This document shows, piece by piece, positions 1-7,850 of a stretch of DNA of 64,000 bases. The position numbers and the translations under genes are program-made. The DNA comes from Rhodococcoides trifolii (GTDB lineage Bacteria; Actinomycetota; Actinomycetes; Mycobacteriales; Mycobacteriaceae). Below the pieces are notes generated by a model, which made no database searches, had not been told where the DNA came from, and saw only the letters and a program-made list of their open reading frames with translations. Position 1 is the first letter of the stretch. Each line of letters starts with the position of its first letter. The DNA lies in contig NZ_BMCU01000006.1 of assembly GCF_014635345.1 (NCBI RefSeq), positions 248,001 through 312,000 of the forward strand, read 5' to 3'.

Positions 1-630
1 TGTTGACGCGATGGCCCCGAACGCTTCCTTCACCGCGGCCACGACGTCGGGATGATTCTGCTGGCCGAGTAGCCCCATCGAGGCAGACAGATCACTGGGT
101 CCGAGAAAGACACCGTCGATCCCGGGCGTTTCCGCGATAGCTGCTGCGTTGGTTACCCCTTCGGCGGTCTCGATCTGGACGAACACCGAGACGTGGTCGG
201 CTCCGTTCGTCAGGTATTCCTCGACTCGATTCCATCGCGCAGATCGAGCGAGCGCACTGCCGACACCGCGCCGTCCGACTGGTGGGTACTGGGCCGCGGC
301 GGACACCTCGCGGGCCTGCTCGGCCGTCGAGATCATCGGCACCAGGATGTTCTGAGCACCCAGGTCCAAGACCTGCTTGATCACCACTTCATTGCCGACG
401 GGTACACGGACGACCGGTGTCACGGGATAGGCGGACACTGCATAGAGCTGTGCAAGAACGGATTCCAGGCCGTTGGGTGCGTGCTCCATGTCGATGAGAA
501 CCCAGTCCAGACCTGATCCGGCCATGATCTCGGCGGCCACCGGAGAACCGGTGGTGACCCAGCCGCCGTACAGCGGCCGGTCCGTCTCTGCCAGCGCGTC
601 CCGGAACGTCGTGTTCAGTCGAAGCGGCAT
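1..630 (-). CDS. hpaI: 4-hydroxy-2-oxoheptanedioate aldolase HpaI, 3' end outside the window
   Basis: The visible 210 residues begin at an ATG at 630 and stay open to the window edge, so the C-terminus (about 50 residues by comparison with the family) is missing. The protein belongs to the HpcH/HpaI class II aldolase family. Seen in it are the early G-G-W-V-T-T-G-S-P stretch, L-I-D-M-E-H-A-P-N, and the metal-binding region with Q-I-E-T-A-E-G and F-L-G-P-S-D-L-S. The enzyme should split 4-hydroxy-2-oxoheptane-1,7-dioate into pyruvate and succinic semialdehyde, the last hpa step. The start lies inside the end of hpaH with a 16-base overlap, which indicates translational coupling in one operon. 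Confidence 0.9.
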   Translation of the reverse strand, partial: MPLRLNTTFRDALAETDRPLYGGWVTTGSPVAAEIMAGSGLDWVLIDMEHAPNGLESVLAQLYAVSAYPVTPVVRVPVGNEVVIKQVLDLGAQNILVPMISTAEQAREVSAAAQYPPVGRRGVGSALARSARWNRVEEYLTNGADHVSVFVQIETAEGVTNAAAIAETPGIDGVFLGPSDLSASMGLLGQQNHPDVVAAVKEAFGAIAST

Positions 631-1400
631 GAGATCGTCCCCATCGGTCCGTAGTCGGCGAGGACGCTGTCTCCTCGATGCACCCACATCGGGCGGGTGA
701 AGGAGCCGGCCAAGACAATCTCGCCGGCTTCGAGCCGATCGCCGTGCTGGGCAAGCTTGTTGGCCAACCAGGCCACACCCGTCGCCGGGTGATTCAGTAC
801 CGCGGCCGCGACCCCGGACTCCTCGATCGTCTCGTTTCGATACAGCAACGCCGAGATCCACCGCATGTCCACAGAAGCGGGATCGGTCGGGTTACCGCCG
901 TAGACCATCGCTCCCAGCGCCGCGTTGTCGCTGATCGTGTCGACGATGGTGCGACCCTCCATTTCGATCCTCGAACTGAGAATCTCGAGTGCCGGAACAA
1001 CGTACTGCGTTGCCTTCAGAACATCGAAAATCGTCGCCGTCGGGCCCGCGAGCGGACTCCCGAGAACGAAGGCCAGTTCGACCTCGATCCGCACATTGGA
1101 GAAACGGCCGTGCTCGATCACCGAGCCGTTGTCGAAGACCTGATCGTCGAAAATCGCGCCGTAGTCAGGCTCGGTGATACCGGTCGCTAACTGCATCACC
1201 TTGCTCGTCAAACCAATCTTGCGGCCGACCAGGCGCCGACCGGATTCGACCTTGCGTCGTCGCCACTCGTTCTGCACCGCGTACGAATCCTCGAAGGTCA
1301 TGTCGGGATAGCGTGCCGTCAGTCGCGGAATCATCGTCCGCGTCCGTTCCGCTTCTTCGAGTTGGTCGGCGATGGCCGTGATGGTGTTCGGGGGGAGCAT
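615..1400 (-). CDS. hpaH: 2-oxohept-4-ene-1,7-dioate hydratase HpaH
   Basis: This 261-residue protein belongs to the 2-keto-4-pentenoate hydratase/FAH-like family and is close to the usual HpaH length. Family signatures seen are V-G-R-K-I-G-L-T-S near residue 70, I-E-V-E-L-A-F for metal binding, and D-T-I-S-D-N-A. It should hydrate 2-oxohept-4-ene-1,7-dioate to 4-hydroxy-2-oxoheptanedioate. The ATG at 1400 is chosen because AGGAGA lies five bases upstream, although the frame stays open further upstream. It follows hpaD closely and overlaps hpaI by 16 bases. Confidence 0.92.
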   Translation of the reverse strand: MLPPNTITAIADQLEEAERTRTMIPRLTARYPDMTFEDSYAVQNEWRRRKVESGRRLVGRKIGLTSKVMQLATGITEPDYGAIFDDQVFDNGSVIEHGRFSNVRIEVELAFVLGSPLAGPTATIFDVLKATQYVVPALEILSSRIEMEGRTIVDTISDNAALGAMVYGGNPTDPASVDMRWISALLYRNETIEESGVAAAVLNHPATGVAWLANKLAQHGDRLEAGEIVLAGSFTRPMWVHRGDSVLADYGPMGTISCRFD

Positions 1401-1434
1401 GAATTCTCCTGTGACGTGAAGGAACGAGTCGTTG

Positions 1435-2586
1435 CTACAGCTGTGCGCCGAGCTTGAACTCGCCCTTCTTCCAGTCCGGCATCTCGTCGGTGTCCTCTTT
1501 GCGGGTGTACGAGAAGCCGTCCGCACCAATCGTGACGGCCAGTTCGGAATCGTCCGTCCTCGCGACGACCGGCTTCGGGTTGCCGTCGAGGTCTAGGACG
1601 ATCGATGCGTCGGTGTACCAGCTGGGAACAACTGGGGTGCCCCACCAATCGCGCCGCTGATTGTCGTGGACGTCCCAGGTGACAACTGGATTGTCGGGAT
1701 CGCCGGTGTAGTAGTCCTGGGTGTAGATCTCGATGCGGTGCCCGTCGGGGTCACGTAGGTAGAGGTAAAAAGCGTTCGAGACGCCGTGGCGTCCGGGCCC
1801 ACGTTCGATGTGGTCGGACATCCGCAGTGATCCGAGTTTGTCGCAGATGGCGATGATGTTGTGCTTCTCATGGGTGGCGAACGCGACGTGGTGCATCCGG
1901 GGTCCGTCGCCTCCGGTCATCGCGGTGTCGTGGACGGTCGACTTGCGGCGCATCCACGCCGCGTAGGTGGTGCCGGCCTCGTCCTGGATGTCTTCGGTGA
2001 CGCGGAAGCCGAGATCTTCCATGTAGGCCACCGCGCGCGGAACGTCCGGCGTGACCTGGTTGAAGTGGTCCAATCGCACCAGCGCACCGGGGGTGTAGAG
2101 GTGGTAGTGCCAGGCGAGGCGTTCGACGTGCTCGACGTCGTGAAAGAACTCGTAGGGGAAGCCGATGGGATCTTCGACGCGAACCGAATCACCGATGCCC
2201 TTGTTGTACCCGTGAGGGTTTCGTTCCACGCGGCAGCCGAGTTCGGTGTAGAACGCGACGGCCTTGTCCAGGTCTTCGGGGCTGCGGACGCGGTAGGAGA
2301 ATGCGGCGACACCGGCGACCGGACCTTTGCGCAGCACGAGATTGTGGTGGATGAATTCCTCGAACGAGCGGAGGTAGACGGCGTTCTCGTCTTCGGCGGT
2401 GACGACGAGGCCGAGCACGTCGACGTAGAACTTGCGCGAGCGTTCGAGGTCGGTGACGACGAGTTCCATGTACGCGCAGCGAAGGACGTCCGGGGCTGCG
2501 GACTGCGGTGTCGGCACGGGATTCGTGGAGCGGACGGGGCTGGTCGATGTCACGACGGGCTCCGGTGAGGCGGGGGTGAGGATCAT
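1435..2586 (-). CDS. hpaD: 3,4-dihydroxyphenylacetate 2,3-dioxygenase HpaD (vicinal oxygen chelate type)
   Basis: The 383-residue protein is a type I extradiol dioxygenase that opens homoprotocatechuate to 5-carboxymethyl-2-hydroxymuconic semialdehyde. It resembles the Brevibacterium enzyme rather than the E. coli LigB-type HpaD. The iron ligands can be placed at His174 (L-D-H-F-N-Q-V), His233 (M-H-H-V-A-F) and Glu286 (H-R-I-E-I-Y). All three are offset by exactly 19 from the Brevibacterium His155/His214/Glu267 numbering, which supports the assignment. The first 30 residues are Pro/Thr/Ser-rich and extra. The start at 2586 has AAGGACC upstream. Confidence 0.94.
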   Translation of the reverse strand: MILTPASPEPVVTSTSPVRSTNPVPTPQSAAPDVLRCAYMELVVTDLERSRKFYVDVLGLVVTAEDENAVYLRSFEEFIHHNLVLRKGPVAGVAAFSYRVRSPEDLDKAVAFYTELGCRVERNPHGYNKGIGDSVRVEDPIGFPYEFFHDVEHVERLAWHYHLYTPGALVRLDHFNQVTPDVPRAVAYMEDLGFRVTEDIQDEAGTTYAAWMRRKSTVHDTAMTGGDGPRMHHVAFATHEKHNIIAICDKLGSLRMSDHIERGPGRHGVSNAFYLYLRDPDGHRIEIYTQDYYTGDPDNPVVTWDVHDNQRRDWWGTPVVPSWYTDASIVLDLDGNPKPVVARTDDSELAVTIGADGFSYTRKEDTDEMPDWKKGEFKLGAQL

Positions 2587-2620
2587 GTCGAGGTCCTTGG
2601 GGAGGAGAAATGGCGTGGGG

Positions 2621-4153
2621 TCAGTGGTGGTCTACGTCGGCTTTGCCGAAGGTGGGGTTGTGCACCTTGCCGAGGGTGATGTGCACTGCCTGCTGCTGGG
2701 TATAGAAGTCGATGGAGCGGTATCCGCCTTCGTGCCCGAGTCCTGACGCCTTGACGCCGCCGAACGGGGTGCGCAGGTCTCGCACGTTGTTGGAATTCAG
2801 CCAGACCATGCCGGCGTCGATGGCCTGGGCAAAGTTGTGTGATCGCTTGAGGTCGTTGGTCCAAACATAGGCCGCCAGACCGTATTTGACGCCGTTGGCC
2901 AGCGCGAGAGCTTCGTCCTCTGTGTCGAACGGGGTGATCGCCACGACGGGTCCGAAAATTTCCTCCTGGAAGATGCGGGCGTCCGGTGCGACATCGGCGA
3001 ATACGGTGGGACTGACGAAGTTGCCCTGCTCGAACCCGTCGGCCCGGCCGCCGCCCGCGACGAGACGCGCCTCGGACTTGCCGATCTCGATGTAGCTCAT
3101 GACCTTGTCGTAGTGCTCGGGGTGCACGAGGGCACCGACTTCGGTCGCGGGATCGTGTGGGTAGCCGACCTTCACGCGCTTCGCCTGTGCCGCATAGCGC
3201 TCGACGAAGTCGTCGTAGACGGAGCGTTCGACGAGGATGCGGCTGCCGGCGGTGCAGCGTTCACCGTTGAGGGAGAACACGCCGAAGATGGTGGCGTCGA
3301 TTGCTGCCTCGAGGTCGGCGTCGGCGAAGACGATGGCCGGACTCTTGCCGCCCAGTTCCATCGACAGACCCTTGAGGAACGGTGCGGCGTTACCGAAAAT
3401 CAGCTGGCCAGTGCTCGATTCGCCGGTGAACGAGATGAGCGGAACGTCGGGGTGCTTGACGAGGGCGTCGCCGGCGTCCTCGCCGAGGCCGTTGACGAGG
3501 TTGAAGACACCGTCGGGCAGCCCGGCTTCCTCGAAGATGCCGGCCCACAGCGACGCCGAGAGCGGGGTGAACTCCGCGGGCTTGAGCACGACGGTGTTGC
3601 CGGTGGCCAATGCGGGGCCCAGCTTCCACGATTCGAGCATGAACGGGGTGTTCCACGGCGTGATCAGTCCGGCGACTCCGATCGGGGTGCGGTTGACATA
3701 GTTGATCTGTCGACCGGGCACCTTGTAGGTGTCGTCCGCTTGCGCCACGATGAGGTCGGCGAAGAAGCGGAAGTTCTCTGCCGCGCGTCGGGCCTGTCCG
3801 AGTGCCTGGGTGATCGGCAGTCCGGAGTCGAAGGATTCGAGCTCGGCCAGACGTGCGTCGCGGGATTCGACGATGTCGGCGATGCGGTGCAGGATCCGAG
3901 AACGTTCGCGCGGCAACATCGTCGGCCACGGGCCGTCGGTGAACGCTCTGCGGGCTGCAGCGACAGCGCGGTCGATGTCGGCCTTTTTGCCGGCGGAGGC
4001 CTGCAGATAGACCTCGTTCGACACTGGATCGAGGACGTCGAAGGTGTCGCCGTCGACCGAGTCGACGAACTGCCCGCCGATGTAGTGCTGGATGCGGGTG
4101 GGAAGGTCCGCCGGGACGTGGCGGCGAGCAGTGTCGGACACGGTATGGGTCAT
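2621..4153 (-). CDS. hpaE: 5-carboxymethyl-2-hydroxymuconic semialdehyde dehydrogenase HpaE
   Basis: This is a 510-residue NAD(P)-dependent aldehyde dehydrogenase of normal family length. Catalytic Cys300 (N-G-E-R-C-T-A-G), Glu266 (M-E-L-G-G-K-S-P) and Asn167 (P-W-N-T-P) are present. It should oxidise the ring-opened semialdehyde made by HpaD to 5-carboxymethyl-2-hydroxymuconate. The ATG at 4153 has GGAG upstream; the frame extends further but without a ribosome binding site. The gene lies between the GntR regulator and hpaD in the same operon. Confidence 0.94.
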   Translation of the reverse strand: MTHTVSDTARRHVPADLPTRIQHYIGGQFVDSVDGDTFDVLDPVSNEVYLQASAGKKADIDRAVAAARRAFTDGPWPTMLPRERSRILHRIADIVESRDARLAELESFDSGLPITQALGQARRAAENFRFFADLIVAQADDTYKVPGRQINYVNRTPIGVAGLITPWNTPFMLESWKLGPALATGNTVVLKPAEFTPLSASLWAGIFEEAGLPDGVFNLVNGLGEDAGDALVKHPDVPLISFTGESSTGQLIFGNAAPFLKGLSMELGGKSPAIVFADADLEAAIDATIFGVFSLNGERCTAGSRILVERSVYDDFVERYAAQAKRVKVGYPHDPATEVGALVHPEHYDKVMSYIEIGKSEARLVAGGGRADGFEQGNFVSPTVFADVAPDARIFQEEIFGPVVAITPFDTEDEALALANGVKYGLAAYVWTNDLKRSHNFAQAIDAGMVWLNSNNVRDLRTPFGGVKASGLGHEGGYRSIDFYTQQQAVHITLGKVHNPTFGKADVDHH

Positions 4154-4184
4154 GGGGTCTCCGTTCGAGAGGTTTCGGATCGGG

Positions 4185-4874
4185 TCAGAAGTCTGGAAGG
4201 CCGAGGCTCTCGCCGGGGTGCTCATGGATCAGATAGGCGTCGAGGGTGGCGGAGCGGTGCCGACGGGCGGCGTCCTCGATACGCGAGAGTGGCGCGCTCG
4301 CTTCGATCAGCGCGACGATGTCCTCGTGTTCGGAGACCGACTCGCGGGCGCGTCCGGGTACGAAGGTGAACGTCGATGCGCGTAGATGACCGAGTCGGCC
4401 CCATTCGGCGTCCACCAAAGCCGCGAGCCGGGGGTTCGGGCACTTGGCGAACAGGATCGAGTGGAACTGCTGGTTCAGCGTGGTGAACAGGCGGGGTTCG
4501 AAGTCGCTGAGCGACTCGATCATTCGTTCGTTGACCGAGCGGGCGCGTCGGATGTCGTCGTCGGAGAGTCGCCGAGCGGCCATCGCGGTCGCAGCGCCCT
4601 CGAGCACGCTCAGCGCCTGCATGCTGTATCGGTATTGGGAGTCGTCGACCATTGCTACGTGCGCTCCGACGTTGCGTTCGAACGTCACGAGCCCCTCGGC
4701 CTCGAGTTGCCGGATGGCCTCGCGCACCGGAACCACGCTCATGTCGAGGTCTTTGGCAATGGAACCGAGAACGAGCCGGTACCCGGGCGTGTACTCCTGA
4801 CGTGCGATGCGGTCCTTGACGAAGTGGTAGGCAAGTTGGGACTTGCTCCGGGTCACCGGTTGTCCTGACGCCAT
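4185..4874 (-). CDS. GntR-family (FCD) transcriptional regulator of the hpa operon
   Basis: The 229-residue protein has an N-terminal winged helix (S-V-V-P-V-R-E-A-I-R-Q-L near residue 55) and an all-helical FCD-type ligand-binding domain with His-containing metal-site positions (F-H-S-I, H-E-D-I). It is embedded between hpaG and hpaE, overlapping the end of hpaG by 22 bases, so it is co-transcribed with the pathway it probably controls. The ATG at 4874 is preceded by AAAGGA; an ATG 21 bases upstream is possible. The likely target is the inverted repeat at 6378-6401. The effector is unknown and is presumably a pathway intermediate. Confidence 0.85.
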   Translation of the reverse strand: MASGQPVTRSKSQLAYHFVKDRIARQEYTPGYRLVLGSIAKDLDMSVVPVREAIRQLEAEGLVTFERNVGAHVAMVDDSQYRYSMQALSVLEGAATAMAARRLSDDDIRRARSVNERMIESLSDFEPRLFTTLNQQFHSILFAKCPNPRLAALVDAEWGRLGHLRASTFTFVPGRARESVSEHEDIVALIEASAPLSRIEDAARRHRSATLDAYLIHEHPGESLGLPDF

Positions 4875-6349
4875 TGCTCGTACCGTCCTTTCCACTCGGC
4901 GTTCGGCGGAAACAGCCCGTCGACAGCGTGGCCGGCCGCGACCTGCTCGGCGATCCAGGCGTCCTGGTTCTCCTGCGCGAGTGCAGCATCGACGACTTCC
5001 TGCACGAGATTCGGAGGGATGACGATGACTCCGTCGTTGTCGCCGACGATGACGTCACCGGGCTGCACGGTCGTGCCGCCGCATGCGATGGTGACGTCGT
5101 GGTCCCACGGAACGTGGCGTCGACCGAGGACGGCCGGGTGCGGGCCGGCTGAGAAGACAGGCAGGCCGGTGTCGGCGACGGCGTCGCGATCTCGGACGCC
5201 GCCGTCGGTGACGATTCCGGCTGCGCCGCGGGCGCGAGCACGCAGCGCGAGTATGTCACCGAGGGTGCCGGAACCCTTCTCCCCGCGAGCCTCGATGACG
5301 ATGACCTCGCCCGACTCGACGGCATCGAAAGTGCGCTTCTGGGCGTTGTAGCCGCCGCCGTGCGAGTCGAAGAGGTCTTCGCGGTTGGGCACGAACCGCA
5401 GGGTTCTCGCGGTGCCGACCAGCTTCACTCCTTCGGTCAGAGGCGTGACACCGTCGATCGTCACGTTGTTCAGGCCGCGTTTGCGCAATTGCTGGGACAG
5501 GCCGGCGACGGGTACTTCGACGAGTTTGGCGCGCAGCGTGTCCGTCAGTTCGAAGGCGGGTGGGGGTGCCTGCAGGCCAGCTGCCTCGGCCGACCCCCAG
5601 GCCTCGCGTCGCTGGACATCGTCGACAGCGGGTGTCGAACCCAGGGTGTCGTCGAACGGGGTGGTGCCCTGCACGACGGTGGTGGTGAGCCGGCCTGAGC
5701 TGAGCTCGGCGGGGGAGTCGGGGACGTCGACCTCGACCTCGACTTTATCGCCGGGCACGACGACGGAGGAGCCCGCGGGTGTTCCGGTGAGGACGACGTC
5801 GCCGGGTTCGAGGGTGAGGTGTTGGGACAGGTCGGCGACGAGTTGGGCGATCGGGAAGATCATGCCGGCGGTGGTGTCGGTCTGCGCGAGGGAACCGTTG
5901 ACCCAGGTCCGGATGCGGAGGGAGGCCGGGTCGACGCGGCGTGCGTCGATGACTCGGGGTCCGAGCGGAGTGAAGCCGTCACCCCCCTTCGAGCGGACGT
6001 TGGAGCCCCTGTCGTTCGCGCGCAGGTCGTAGATGCCGAAGTCGTTCGCCGCGGTCACTCCGCTGACATGGCTCCAGGCGTCGTCGACGCCGACACTGCG
6101 CGCCGCGGTACCGATGATCACCGCGATCTCGCCCTCGAAGGCCAATAGCTCTGTGCCACTGGGCCGTTCGATGGTGCTGCCGGTCATCGCCACCGAGCTC
6201 GACGGCTTGAGGAAGTAGGACGGGTGCGCTGGGCGCCGACCGCGTTGATCGGCTCGCGATGCGTAGCTGAGGTGAACGGCGATGATCTTCCCCGGCCGCA
6301 TCGAAGGCTCCACGGAATCCGTGGCGCCCGGCGCTACATCGGTGGTCAT
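4853..6349 (-). CDS. hpaG: HpaG-like fusion: FAH-family domain plus RraA-family domain
   Basis: The 498-residue protein has two unrelated domains. Residues about 20-265 are a fumarylacetoacetate-hydrolase-family domain with Glu72, Glu74 and Asp103 as probable metal ligands and Lys121 in the active-site loop. Residues about 285-485 are an RraA/HMG-aldolase-type domain with D-G-G-V-R-D and G-D-N-D-G-V-I-V-I. HpaG normally decarboxylates 5-oxopent-3-ene-1,2,5-tricarboxylate and isomerises the product, and the enterobacterial enzyme has two FAH-like halves. The inference is that the RraA domain, a family with oxaloacetate decarboxylase activity, takes over the decarboxylase half. The start has AGGAGA upstream, and this is the first gene of the operon. 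Confidence 0.85.
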   Translation of the reverse strand: MTTDVAPGATDSVEPSMRPGKIIAVHLSYASRADQRGRRPAHPSYFLKPSSSVAMTGSTIERPSGTELLAFEGEIAVIIGTAARSVGVDDAWSHVSGVTAANDFGIYDLRANDRGSNVRSKGGDGFTPLGPRVIDARRVDPASLRIRTWVNGSLAQTDTTAGMIFPIAQLVADLSQHLTLEPGDVVLTGTPAGSSVVVPGDKVEVEVDVPDSPAELSSGRLTTTVVQGTTPFDDTLGSTPAVDDVQRREAWGSAEAAGLQAPPPAFELTDTLRAKLVEVPVAGLSQQLRKRGLNNVTIDGVTPLTEGVKLVGTARTLRFVPNREDLFDSHGGGYNAQKRTFDAVESGEVIVIEARGEKGSGTLGDILALRARARGAAGIVTDGGVRDRDAVADTGLPVFSAGPHPAVLGRRHVPWDHDVTIACGGTTVQPGDVIVGDNDGVIVIPPNLVQEVVDAALAQENQDAWIAEQVAAGHAVDGLFPPNAEWKGRYEQWRQDNR

Positions 6350-6377
6350 GAGGTCTCCTGCGTCTTTCGGGCCTTGC

Positions 6378-6401
6378 ATCGTATTTCAAATCATATACGA
6401 T
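6378..6401. promoter_or_regulatory. Inverted repeat in the hpaG/transporter divergent promoter region
   Basis: The 126-base gap between the divergent starts at 6349 and 6476 contains ATCGTAT, ten bases, then ATACGAT. The arms are perfect 7-base inverted repeats, with a smaller dyad ATTT-C-AAAT nested in the spacer. The GTAT/ATAC half-sites resemble operators of FCD-type GntR regulators. The site is therefore a candidate operator for the GntR protein at 4185-4874, controlling both directions. Confidence 0.5.
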
Positions 6402-6475
6402 AAGTGACGCAGATCGCAATGGATCCCCCTCGAGCCCTGTGGCACACGAGGTGTGGGACAACCAAGGAGCCAGCA

Positions 6476-7849
6476 ATGAGTGCACCTCAGCGGCCGGAAC
6501 ACTCCGGTCCCATCACGGACAGAGAACGTCGACGCGTCGTGTTCGCGGCCGTCGTCGGCACCACGGTCGAGTGGTACGACTTCTTCGTCTACGCCGCAGC
6601 GGCGGGACTTGTCTTCGGGCAGTTGTTTTTCCAGCCCGCGGGGGAGGGTGTGGCGACCATTCTCTCCTTCCTCACCGTCGGCATCAGTTTTCTGTTCCGC
6701 CCTATCGGCGCCTTCCTGGCGGGCCACTACGGAGACCGATACGGGCGCCGTGTCGTCTTGATGGTCACGCTGGTGCTGATGGGCGTGGCCACGACGTTCG
6801 TCGGGTTGCTGCCCACCTACGCCGCCATCGGCGTCGCCGCCCCGGTCATGTTGATCGTGCTGCGGATCCTGCAGGGCATTTCCGCCGGCGGTGAATGGGG
6901 CGGCGCAGTCCTCATGGCTGCCGAGCATGCTCCGAGCCACAAGCGCGGTGTCTACGCAGCCGCACCGCAGGTCGGCGTCCCCCTCGGACTGTTGCTCGCG
7001 TCGGGTGTCATGGCGCTCATGACCTTCGTCGCTCCCGGAGAGCAGTTCCTGCAGTGGGGATGGCGGGTGCCGTTCCTGCTCTCGGTGGTGCTGATTCTGA
7101 TCGGGCACTACATTCGCCGACGGGTAGAGGAAAGTCCGGTGTTCCTCGAGATCGCCGACCGGAAGGAACAGACGAAGACACCGATCGTGGAATTGTTCCG
7201 CCACCATTGGAAGCTCGTCATCGTTGCTGCGCTGGTCTTCTCGGGGAACAGTGCCGTCGGATACATGACCACGGGCGGCTACATCCAGAACTATGCGACG
7301 AACCCCGACGGCCCCGTCGGACTCGACCGCGGGCCCGTGCTGTGGGCGGTCGCGGGGTCGGCTATCACCTGGCTGATCTTCACGTGGATCGGCGCGACGG
7401 TCAGTGACCGGATCGGCCGAAGGTCGACCTACCTGCTCGGCTGGGCACTTCTGCTCGGGGCACTCGTTCCGCTCTTCCCTCTGGTCGAGACGGCCAACAT
7501 CTGGTTGCTACTCCTGGGGCTGGTGCTGCTGACCATCGGCCTCGGCTTCACCTATGGTCCCCAAGCTGCGCTGTACGCAGAACTGTTCCCCGCCTCGGTG
7601 CGTTTCTCCGGTGTGTCGATCTCCTATGCCGTCGGAGCGATCCTGGGCGGCGCATTCGCTCCGATGATCGCCGCCGCGTTGGTGCGTGCAACCGGAAGTA
7701 CCACCGCGGTAACCGCCTACCTCGTGGCGGGTGTCCTCGTCAGTGTCGTCGCGACTCTTCTGCTACGCGATCGCAAGGGAATTCCCCTCGGCCCGGACCA
7801 CGAGGCCGAACAATCAGTGAGTCCGATCAGAACAACGGCAAAGGTCTGA
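6476..7849 (+). CDS. MHS-family (major facilitator) aromatic acid transporter
   Basis: This 457-residue protein has twelve predicted membrane helices and metabolite:H+ symporter signatures: T-V-E-W-Y-D-F-F near the first helix, the loop G-H-Y-G-D-R-Y-G-R-R, and G-G-E-W-G-G in helix 5. It should import an aromatic or other organic acid with protons. The ATG at 6476 has AAGGAG upstream and is preferred over upstream in-frame starts. One base separates its stop from the flavoprotein hydroxylase, so the pair is an operon. It probably brings in the substrate of the hpa pathway. It is more distant from the three MHS genes further on than those are from each other. Confidence 0.88.
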   Translation: MSAPQRPEHSGPITDRERRRVVFAAVVGTTVEWYDFFVYAAAAGLVFGQLFFQPAGEGVATILSFLTVGISFLFRPIGAFLAGHYGDRYGRRVVLMVTLVLMGVATTFVGLLPTYAAIGVAAPVMLIVLRILQGISAGGEWGGAVLMAAEHAPSHKRGVYAAAPQVGVPLGLLLASGVMALMTFVAPGEQFLQWGWRVPFLLSVVLILIGHYIRRRVEESPVFLEIADRKEQTKTPIVELFRHHWKLVIVAALVFSGNSAVGYMTTGGYIQNYATNPDGPVGLDRGPVLWAVAGSAITWLIFTWIGATVSDRIGRRSTYLLGWALLLGALVPLFPLVETANIWLLLLGLVLLTIGLGFTYGPQAALYAELFPASVRFSGVSISYAVGAILGGAFAPMIAAALVRATGSTTAVTAYLVAGVLVSVVATLLLRDRKGIPLGPDHEAEQSVSPIRTTAKV

Positions 7850-7850
7850 C

